NCBI GenBank assembly: GCA_963556145.1
Contig: OY744463.1
Span: forward strand, 6,510,001 to 6,574,000
Reading direction: 5' to 3'
Source: Hygrocybe punicea
Lineage: Eukaryota > Basidiomycota > Agaricomycetes > Agaricales > Hygrophoraceae
Length of the DNA stretch: 64,000 nt
Part shown: one piece after another, positions 55,821 to 64,000 of the stretch
Layout of the letters: every line of letters starts with the position of its first letter
How positions within the stretch are numbered: the stretch's first letter is position 1
Position numbers and translations under genes: made by a program
The notes under the pieces: generated by a model
What the model was told of the DNA's origin: nothing
Databases searched by the model: none
Seen by the model: only the letters and a program-made list of their open reading frames with translations

Positions 55821-58085
55821 ATGCCGCCATTTCCAAAGGAACTATGTTCTTCGTTAACCACAATCATCCGGCGCACTGTTTCTGGAGCGAGCCCAGTCTC
55901 CTTCTCCGACTTCACACAAATTCTCTCCGATGCACTCCTTTCCTTTTCACCCCTGGCAACTCTCGTTGGTGCAGATTCCGCCCGGAATCTCACCCACCGT
56001 GTCGCCAACATCAAGCAGAGCTTCGTCGTCTCGTTAGCACCCATTGGTGCGCTTGGCATGATGGCAACCGCATGCAAGGGTGCTGATTTGCCAGGATTAA
56101 AAGAAATGCTGGGAGTGGGCGAAGAGGACATCAACGATGCAGCACGGGAGCTCGGATGCGGGGTTCTGGAGGGAGACGCTGTGCCCAGGATGAGTAAAAG
56201 TGGTGGGCAGATCAGCACCGTACAAGGTGATAAACCTGAAAATGCAGCCTATGCTATTGTCAGGCTAGAGTGGGGGATGAAAGAGAGGGACCCAGCTTCG
56301 CAGATAGAAGAGGAGAGCCTGGACTTCAGGGCGCTGCGAGCCATCATTGACACTTTCGCAGCAGGAGCAATTTCCGGTCGTGTCATGTGGAACTTAAGCT
56401 CGGAACAGAAGGCGAGGGAGAAGGTTCAAGAGGTTCTAGGGCTTTTGTCGAGTACTTCGACGGATGCGTTGTTTGCCGCGTTTGAGCTAATGAATCTGAC
56501 ACATGGAAGAGGGATGATCGAGCTTCATTGGCCTGCACCAGCCATGCCGCTCGAGACTAATCCGTTTGTGATATATCTGTATGGCTGTGGCTTGGTGGTT
56601 GGTTTCCTATCCATCGCTATTCTCGCGGCTTCCCCTGTACTGTCCTGGCAATCGCCCCTTTCCTCGGCCCTGCTTGTGGGTGGCCAAGCTGTCCTCATCA
56701 TGGGCAACGTCGCCGCACAATACATGGTCAAGTACCAACGCAATATTCGTCGCGTCCAGATCCCGAAGATTGGTGTCGAAACCGACTGGATGATGATCGA
56801 CAGGGCTAGATTCGCCTCCTTCCTTGCCCGACGTCCCTTGTCTCATACGTCCTCCGCGAATCACATCACTCTGAGTCAATACCACTCTTTCAGACGTTGC
56901 TACGTTGTCACCTGGCATGCCATCCTCACGCTGGTAGCCTTGGTTATCGGCTTCATAGCGTTCTATTTGGGCGGCAAGTCCAGCAACGTGAGAACGGTTG
57001 GGACCTACATCGGACTGTTCATCTTGGCCAACTTATTGAAGGGTCAGGTGCTGCTGCTTGCGAATAAGCCTTATTATACACCGTTGAACAACTTTGGGCA
57101 TGACGATGTCGTGGTACGAGTCGCAGGGAAGGATGCGGGAGACTGGGAAGGACGTGCACGGGCTGATAATCATATTTGGAGTCTCGGGCCGACATCAACC
57201 CAGTCGGAATGGAGTCGATCTTTTCCTCAAGGATTCCTTATCTTCTCGAAATTCTCTATCCGCAGTATGAATGCTCTGGACATGTTCTTCTTCTCGAGGT
57301 CTGAGGAATGGGTCGCAGCAGCACGCGCCATCAGTAACGCCGTCAGGCCTATCTCCCAACTCAGTGATTTCGGGAACCCCGACCAGCCGGAACGGCTACT
57401 GCAGATCCCATTGTATATGTGGCGTCAAGGCACAGCAAAATTCCAAGGCCTCCTACTTCTTCTTGCGATTGACAGCACGAGGAAGGAAGACCTGTTCTGG
57501 AGTGCGGGCATTGAGATCGTTTCGATTTTAATGAAGAACTTCACTTCTCGCTCTGAGCTATGTTCTGAGGGCCCACAGGCAACAGAGTTCTCGTTCCTTT
57601 CAGCCTTTGTGTACACCTGCACGCGGATGCTGTTGTCTGAACATGTGTACTGTGATGGATTCCTCTTCTCAACTAAGCGCCGGGGAGCTCGCAGTCTGAT
57701 GGCCGCAATCCTGGATACGACAAGTAGAGCCAGCGAACCACAAAATAACACAAAATTGTTCGTCGATGAACTTAATGCTGCGGCAGAGGCAGCATATGGG
57801 GCCAAAGGTGCCAAGTCAAGGGAAACAGTAGAGGTGGACGAAGACGAAGAGTTGAAGATAGGAAACGACAGGGCCATTGCGTTGGCGAAAGAGCGAGCAA
57901 AGGAGCGTGAGCAGGCAAAGGCGCTGGTTGCGGAGCAGGCGTGGGAAAAGGAGCGGGCAAATGCGTGGGCCCAAATGCAGATGGACGAGGGAGTGCCAGA
58001 GGAAGTGGAGATGATACCAGATGGGTGGCCTCTGGTACGAGTGCAGGCAAAATCTGTTATGGGTGGAGACAGACGGAGAAGTTAG
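55821..58085 (+). CDS. Uncharacterised 754-residue multi-pass membrane protein
   Basis: A single exon from ATG 55821 (MPPFPKELCSS) to TAG 58085. The open frame extends further upstream, but without ATG. Hydrophobic segments include IYLYGCGLVVGFLSIAILAA, LSSALLVGGQAVLIMGNVAA, CYVVTWHAILTLVALVIGFI and VGTYIGLFILANLLKGQVLL, about four helices in the middle. A soluble N-terminal domain has SFVVSLAPIGALGMMATACKG. The C-terminus is a charged coiled coil (ALAKERAKEREQAKALVAEQ). Lack of introns contrasts with the neighbours. I do not recognise the family or function. Confidence 0.8.
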   Translation: MPPFPKELCSSLTTIIRRTVSGASPVSFSDFTQILSDALLSFSPLATLVGADSARNLTHRVANIKQSFVVSLAPIGALGMMATACKGADLPGLKEMLGVGEEDINDAARELGCGVLEGDAVPRMSKSGGQISTVQGDKPENAAYAIVRLEWGMKERDPASQIEEESLDFRALRAIIDTFAAGAISGRVMWNLSSEQKAREKVQEVLGLLSSTSTDALFAAFELMNLTHGRGMIELHWPAPAMPLETNPFVIYLYGCGLVVGFLSIAILAASPVLSWQSPLSSALLVGGQAVLIMGNVAAQYMVKYQRNIRRVQIPKIGVETDWMMIDRARFASFLARRPLSHTSSANHITLSQYHSFRRCYVVTWHAILTLVALVIGFIAFYLGGKSSNVRTVGTYIGLFILANLLKGQVLLLANKPYYTPLNNFGHDDVVVRVAGKDAGDWEGRARADNHIWSLGPTSTQSEWSRSFPQGFLIFSKFSIRSMNALDMFFFSRSEEWVAAARAISNAVRPISQLSDFGNPDQPERLLQIPLYMWRQGTAKFQGLLLLLAIDSTRKEDLFWSAGIEIVSILMKNFTSRSELCSEGPQATEFSFLSAFVYTCTRMLLSEHVYCDGFLFSTKRRGARSLMAAILDTTSRASEPQNNTKLFVDELNAAAEAAYGAKGAKSRETVEVDEDEELKIGNDRAIALAKERAKEREQAKALVAEQAWEKERANAWAQMQMDEGVPEEVEMIPDGWPLVRVQAKSVMGGDRRRS

Positions 58086-58270
58086 CTAGGTCACGGTTGG
58101 AAGGGAAAAGAAGTATACAATATTAAATGGTCTACTGTTCATTGAATCTTGGGCCGTATATAGTACATTCGAAAGGTATTTGGAAATACTGCGTTGTGAC
58201 ACATGACACCTCTGAGTTCACCTAAAAGACGGATTTGTAGCCATGTAAATTATCCAATAGGGTACATCAC

Positions 58271-59271
58271 TTACCACCGTCTCCTGGGTTCGCCCCTTCC
58301 TCGGTCCCAGTTGTCCCATTTCCTCTCTCGACCTCGATGGGCTTCTTCAACCTCCTTTCGATTAAAAACATCACCATATCCACCATGACCACCATGAACT
58401 GTGCTGGGCGTCTCACTGCCTTCCAACTCCCGTTTTTTGCGCCGAATGAGAGCTAGCGCTCGTTGCCGTTCAGATGATTCACGGGTTAAGCGGGCATCAA
58501 TATCTGACGGTCCGGAAGAAGATGACGGATGTGGACGGACCGTGGGACGGTGGATGTGACTTGACGATCCTGTCGTCGGCGTCCGAGATGCGAGTTGGTG
58601 AGTTATAGAAGTTAGGGGATCATGTATTGATTTTCGGACTGTGTCACGCTTCCTGCACGGTATGGTGGTTGGTGATGACAGGTGAGATGAACACAGTTCA
58701 CGTACCGTCGTTCATCTTCAATTTCTTGATCCTGCTCGCTCAGGATCATTTTCTCTGAATACCATGGTTTGAGATCCTTGGCTGGGGGAGCAAGAGGAAA
58801 GCCCTTGTCTGTCTCGGCAGTTTCAGCTTTCTTTGAGGCTTGAACGGCAGTCGCAATAGCACTCTAAGCTCAAGGGTTATTTTCCTGTTTAAATATATTG
58901 ATATACAATAATATCACTGACATGTTCCAAGTCTTCAAAGAAATTAATGTGACCCTTGGTTGTGGGTAGAGTCGTCGTAAGCTGAGCGGAGCCTCCCGCC
59001 GTCAGCGAGTCGACTGGGTCATCTTCCTTTCCAGACCGACGAGTCCCCGCGCGTTCTCGTAGTAGGTCTATGCGAGCCTCCGAATCCTTGAATACACAAG
59101 GTAAGTCTTTGGTCCGTAATCGAATAGTAGTCGCCGTACCGCGAGCATCATTCTGCCTTCTTCGCGAGCCTCTTTCTGGCGGGCTTCTTCTTCATCCCTT
59201 CGAACTTTCTCGATGTTGTCCCTTCTGTATGGATGGTAGGATTTGTGATGAGCAATGACTAGCCTTCCCAT
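58271..59271 (-). CDS. LENG1-like protein with Cir_N domain
   Basis: Four exons (59140-59271, 58922-59086, 58706-58863, 58271-58652) with introns of 53, 58 and 53 bases give 837 bases, 278 residues. The N-terminus MGRLVIAHHKSYHPYRRDNI then EKVRRDEEEARQKEAREEGR is the Cir_N domain, followed by SEARIDLLRERAG. The C-terminus ESSERQRALALIRRKKRELE, then STVHGGHGGYGDVFNRKEVE, ending RGEPRRRW, matches fungal LENG1-type proteins. Cir_N proteins are linked to RNA splicing factors (CWC25, CIR). That link is family knowledge, and the role here is unproven. It is divergent from XPF. Confidence 0.85.
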
Positions 59272-59349
59272 GATGGTGAGGAGCGGAATGAGCCAAAATT
59301 TGGTTACATAAACTGCCACTGACGACTACGGCCGTCAGGATAATATATA
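59272..59349. promoter_or_regulatory. Divergent promoter between LENG1-like and XPF genes
   Basis: Only 78 bases separate the two start codons. The stretch includes GACTACGGCC and a TAATATATAAT run just before the XPF start. The short spacing implies shared control, or transcripts whose 5' ends overlap the opposite gene. Confidence 0.6.
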
Positions 59350-62300
59350 ATGCCAACGTTACTTCCATTCCACCGGTCCATCCTGCAGCGCATACATGAT
59401 CCATCTACAAGCGATCTCCTCATTTTGGCTCGCGGGCTTGGTTTACGCAGAATAATCTGCACGCTCATGAAAATATATGACTCTCCTCAGAATCTTGTTC
59501 TGCTAGTCAACGCTTCGCAGGAGGAAGAGTCTGCTATTGGAGAAGAACTGGGACTTATGGGCTGCAGGAAGCCTGGACTGCGTGTAGTAGGCTACGAGGT
59601 AAACAGTAAAGATAGGTGAGTCCTACCGTAAAGTATACATGACAGCCTAACCAGTAACACAGGCAGGGACTGTACAAGAGTGGAGGCCTAGTTTCTGTGA
59701 CGTCTCGCATTCTTGTCGTCGATATGTTGCAATCAGATATACCAACCCATTTGATCACGGGAATGATCATCTTGCACGCAGAGAAGTATGTCATCTTCCA
59801 TGGAGTCTTCGTGCTGGCTACTGAGGTTGACGTAGAGTGACCGCTCTATCCCTGGAAGCATTCATCGTGCGGCTGTATCGCGAGAAGAATCAGCCGGGCT
59901 TTCTCAAAGCGTTTACAGACCAGCCCGAACACATCACGAGTGGAATGTCACCACTGAAAACCATCATGAAGGAACTTCAGCTTCGTAATGTACATATCTA
60001 TCCCAGGTCAAGAATTTATGCATATGAAAACATTTCCTAGTTCGTTGATCGGATTCCAGATTCCACGAAGAGATCAAGAAGTCTTTAGAGCGCCGAAGGG
60101 CAGACGTCATTGAGTTACAGCAGCCTTTGACGGAGTCAATGTCGGACATACATCAAGCTCTCGTGCAATGCATGAATACAACCCTCGCGGAGCTCAAGCG
60201 CTCCAACACCACGGTACCAAAACTTTTGTTCTAGGACGCGATCAACCCTCCTTATACTTGATTGCGACAGCTCGATCTAGATGACCTCAATATAGAAAGT
60301 GCATACTTCCGTTCCTTTGAAGCAATGGTCCGGCGGCAGCTAGATCCTCTGTGGCACAAAGTTGGCCCAAAGACGAAGCAGCTAGTCAACGATCTTGCCA
60401 CTTTGCGCCAACTCCTCCAGTTCGTCCTTCATAAAATTTTGTTTCAACTTTCAACCAATTTAATTTTCGGGGGGGCAGTTACCTTTTAACTTACGACCCG
60501 TTAAAATTTCATTCGTATCTTGAGACCATAATAGCATCTAATTCTACCAGCGCGACCGGTGCTGTCCGCCAATATCAGTCACATTGGCTTCTCACTGATG
60601 CCGCCGATATCATATTCCGAGTGGCGAAACGCCGGTGTTACACCATCCGTTCGGTACCAAAGATTCGCGCCTCGCCAACAGTAATCGACCTTGTCGATGG
60701 TGATGGCGATGATGATGAATGGGACGCATTGGACGAGACTGATATACGTAGAGCCAAAGGTAAGGACAAGCAATGCGAAACCGCGGAGCGACCGTCTTGG
60801 CTTCCCGAGTTCATGGAACCTGTGCTGGAAGAACTTCCGAAGTGGACTCTATTGGCTGAGGTCTTGAAAGAGATCGAGGAGGAGATCATGAGACAAGAGT
60901 CTCTAGGCAATGCTCAGCTGGCTTGTATGCCGTTGGCTCACTCTTTTCCGATTCTAATTGATGAATTATCATGCAGTTAATCCAGGATCGAACACAGTCC
61001 TCGTTATGACATCCTCCACTTTCACCGCTAAACTCATTGGTGAGTTCTTGTCCACCATGGATCCAGACGCCCCCCGCGGTACACAGGGCCGTAAAATGAT
61101 GCTTCGTAAACTCAGCCTTTATCTCTGGTGGAAAGGCAAATTAAGTGAGCGGAAACAAGACGGGAAGTCGCAGGTGATATTACCCGGTTCCGTGAAGGCT
61201 CCGCATGGTGGGTTTCAGCAATCGTACGGCAAAAGCGAGGGCCTGAGCGAGGCAATGAAAAAGAAAGACCAAGAAAAGGCCGAGAGGACTGCCAGAAGGA
61301 GAAGAGTGCGAGGTGGTGCGCCGCCTTCTATTGCGTCTGGAAGTGGAAGAACATCCAGTGTGAAGGTGGAACAAGGAGATTTGATGCTTGGCGACGTGAT
61401 GAGGGACGAAGATGATCATATTGCGCAATTGTGAGTATGGACTTCAAGCCAATCAACGAGCAGGAATACAATGACCTGGTTACAGCTTAGCCCTTCAAAG
61501 CACGGTCGACGGGGAGCCACATGATTATCCTAATGGTCTCCCCATCGACTTGAATGAAGATGCGACCTTCGATTTCGTCTCCGATTCCTTTGAGAACCAA
61601 TTCGACACCTATTATGGTTTGCTGGCACCTCAGCAAACAGTTCTAGTGCGAGGGTATACAGATGACAGTGACGATCAGGTCCTTTCGGAGATTCAGCCCA
61701 AGTTTATTGTGATGTTCGAACCCAACATGGAGTTTATTCGGCGTATCGAGGTGAGTGACCGTGAGTGCTTCAGACACAACTGGAATATCACATCATATTT
61801 TAATTAGGTATATCGAAGCTCAAATCCAGGACTTGGAGTTCGGGTATACCATATGATTTATCATAATTGTTGTGAGGAACATAAATATCTGGCGGGCATT
61901 AGACGGGAGAAAGAGTCGTTTGAGAGGCTGATCAAAGAGCGAGGAGTAAGTTCCACCTTGGATCCTATTTTCTTTTGAAGGCATACTTAGTAATCGCGCA
62001 GTCCATGCTGATACCTATCCTGGAAGACAATTCGGCCAACAGGATTGGTGACGCTGTCATCAAAACGATCAGCAGCCGTATTGCTGGCGGCCGGAGAGAA
62101 CTGAATAGCGAGCCGTCACGTGTACGTCTTTTGTGCGACCTCGAGATACCTTTTCACGACGTGTTGTCATCTAGGTTGTTGTTGATGTCCGAGAATTTCG
62201 TTCGACGCTGCCTTCGCTCTTGCATGCGTCGAAACTGCTCGTCATCCCAGCAACACTTACCGTTGGCGACTATATCCTCACTCCCGATATTTGCGTTGAA

Positions 62301-63022
62301 AGAAAAAGTGTACCCGACCTAATATCGAGTTTCAACAGCGGGCGACTGTAAGTCATGGGCGACCGACTCAAATAATCACCTCCTAACCGATGGTGCCAGC
62401 TTCACTCAGTGCGAGCTCATGTCTGTGCACTACAAACAGCCTATTCTATTGATTGAGTTTGAAAACGACAAGGCCTTCTCTCTTGAGGTGGGAAATCACA
62501 TTCTCTTTTGCCAATATTCCTCCCGGATCACCTGATGTGCGATGATAGACGGTTGGGGATCTCAAGTCTTACGCAAAACCTTCCGGCAAGTACCCACCCA
62601 AGAAAAACAGCGGAAACCCGTCTGAAAGCGATAATTCGTCGTCGCTGACATTGCAATCGAAGATCGTGCTGCTAACTCTGACATTTCCCCGCGTTCGGAT
62701 CATATGGGCGTCGTCTCCTTATGCCACCACCGACATTTTCAATGATCTCAAACTGAACAATCCTGAACCAGATGCAACTAAAGCAATTGCTGTAGGAGCT
62801 GAGGAGGACCCTGAGGCGGGTGCTGCCATCAATACCAATGCTGAGGAGCTTTTGCGATGTTTGCCAGGTATCTCGGCAAAAAACGTTAGATACGTCATGA
62901 GCAAGGTTCGGAACGTCAGAGAGCTGTGCGAGATGGATTTGTCTCAAGTACAAGGAATTTTGGGGACGGAACCAGGCAAAGCATGTTGGGCATTCATGCA
63001 TCAAGGAGAACGAAAACATTGA
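59350..63022 (+). CDS. XPF: DNA repair endonuclease XPF/ERCC4 (Rad1/Rad16 homologue)
   Basis: Thirteen exons: 59350-59615, 59663-59785, 59836-60006, 60060-60213, 60271-60419, 60479-60924, 60977-61430, 61486-61750, 61808-61945, 62002-62121, 62175-62347, 62400-62487, 62549-63022. They total 3,021 bases, 1,006 residues, in frame throughout. The helicase-like N-terminus has [34 protein letters not shown] and [18 protein letters not shown]. The nuclease core has VVVDVREF (D766) and [18 protein letters not shown], with D794, E804, R805, K806 and D810 (the GDXnERKX3D motif). A tandem helix-hairpin-helix domain lies at about 946-988 ([20 protein letters not shown]). It should pair with an ERCC1/Rad10 partner to cut 5' of lesions in nucleotide excision and crosslink repair. 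All key residues are present. Confidence 0.95.
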
Positions 63023-63146
63023 ATTTTCCGACATGTTCGTGGGTACTCCAACTTGAACTTAGAAGGCAGAATATTATGTATGTGCTTATGACGTAGGCAC
63101 AACAAAGAATAGTATTGCAACACAAACACCAGACCTGTAGGCAACC

Positions 63147-64000
63147 TCAGAGTTTCCCGATGGACGCAGCAGAAACAGTCTGGCCAGAAGCCTTGGCTCG
63201 CTTGCGCAGCATCTGGGTCGACTTGTTGCCACGAACACCACCACCCCACTGTCGGCGTTGGTCTTCGTACTTGTCGGAGCTGACAGTATCCGTCAGTATG
63301 ATTGAAAGAAAGTCGACTCCTGCTCAAACCAGTGAACTTACAAATTGGCCTTGGAAGCACTAAGAAGAGTGGCCAACTCCTTCTGGTCTTCACTTTTGAC
63401 ATCCTGCAGTGCCAACACAGTAGCGGTCTTCTTGTGAACAACAGTCCCGAGTCTTGATTTGCCTTTGACGATGACATACGGTACGCCCATCTTGCGGCAC
63501 AAGGCGGGGAGGAAGACGACAAGCTCTATTGGGTCAACGTCATGGGCGATGACAACGAGGGACGCTTTTTTGGCTTCGACAAGCGCAACAATATGATTTA
63601 GGCCGTACTTGACGAAAAGAGGTTTCTTGGTGTCCTGTCAGGATACGACAAGTTGAGAACTGTCTTGTGGCTAGCGGATGCTGTACTAGCTACCTTAGCC
63701 TCCTTTTCCTTCTCCTCGGCTGTTGCCTTGGCAACCGCTTCAAGGCGAGTCTTCTTTTCCTGTTTAGTTTCGGGGCGATACCTGATGAATTGCCAAGCAC
63801 ATAGTAACATTTAGGACGGCAACTAGCAGAATCAGGAATTGCGTGCGCACTTGTTTAGGAGCTTGAACAGCTGAGTAGCAGTATTTCTGTCCAGAGTGTG
63901 TGAGAATTGAGCAATTGCCGGGGGAACCTTGAGTCGCTGGTGTAGGATAACTTTCTGGCGCTGGAGACGGACATATTCAGGCCATTTAACAAAACGCGTA
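63147..64000 (-). CDS. rpl8: 60S ribosomal protein eL8 (L7a/L8), 3' part
   Basis: Minus strand, running off the right end. Exons seen: 63851-64000 (partial), 63694-63781, 63342-63634 and 63147-63279, with introns of 69, 59 and 62 bases. Sequence reads [60 protein letters not shown], then the L7Ae fold [60 protein letters not shown]. It ends SAASIGKL. It is part of the large ribosomal subunit near the peptide exit side. Convergent with XPF, 124 bases between stops. The N-terminus is outside the window. Confidence 0.95.

Noticed and set aside
57425..58050. Antisense frames opposite the 754-residue membrane protein
   Set aside because: Shadows of the Lys/Glu-rich coding strand, with no independent start or domain.
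62672..63034. Minus frame opposite the XPF C-terminus
   Set aside because: The plus strand holds the conserved helix-hairpin-helix domain. The antisense frame has no family resemblance.
1..64000. tRNA, rRNA or other structured RNA genes
   Set aside because: I saw no sequence that I could fold or recognise as one with confidence. Introns of eL8 could host snoRNAs, but I found no clear C/D box pair.

Overview
The window is from a filamentous fungus, almost certainly an Agaricomycete (mushroom-forming basidiomycete). The host genes have many 45-65 nt GT-AG introns, and the mobile elements include types abundant in basidiomycetes: a Plavaka-type CACTA transposon, PIF/Harbinger, hAT and a Tad-like LINE. 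I place it no lower than class. All exon limits and terminal repeats were read by eye. There is a 100-base assembly gap at 1859-1958.

Positions 1 to about 50,200 are a stack of nested mobile elements. A degraded Ty3/gypsy retrotransposon on the minus strand (29,551 down to about 10,319) is the oldest layer. It was cut by a Tad-like LINE (about 1,983-10,318), a hAT element (11,168-12,471, TSD AGATGATC), a solo LTR (13,557-24,268, TSD CTGT) and an unidentified 2.8 kb insert (about 25,276-28,085). The solo LTR was itself cut by a 2.5 kb foldback (13,700-16,195) and by a hAT (16,294-23,623, TSD CATCGGAC), and that hAT holds a young LTR element (16,720-22,748, TSD ACGC). A complete PIF/Harbinger element follows at 31,878-35,910. 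A Plavaka-type element spans about 36,147-50,201. It carries a transposase gene, a divergent companion gene and a captured fragment of a WDR68/DCAF7-like WD40 gene. A second young LTR element (40,437-46,052, TSD CCGG) splits its transposase.

The young LTR elements have 907-909 bp LTRs (TGTAGA...TCTACA), make 4-bp target duplications, and encode no recognisable Gag or Pol. Their interiors hold arrays of roughly 160-bp units and a 21-bp minisatellite. I found at least eight whole or partial copies of this LTR. Old copies are CpG-depleted and young ones CpG-rich, and several CGA to TGA stop codons occur, which fits methylated-cytosine deamination.

Positions 50,202-64,000 are ordinary gene space. 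In order they hold a small beta-trefoil-type protease-inhibitor-like gene, a DUF6534-type membrane protein, a broken kinase-like gene, a 754-residue membrane protein, a LENG1-like (Cir_N) gene, a divergently transcribed XPF/ERCC4 endonuclease gene, and the 3' part of ribosomal protein eL8 running off the right end.

The most unusual signal is a dyad of about 54 bp, with arms ACCTCGCRAA / TTYGCGAGGT around a central TCAATTGA. It recurs seven times, mostly inside non-autonomous hAT-type elements that otherwise look different.
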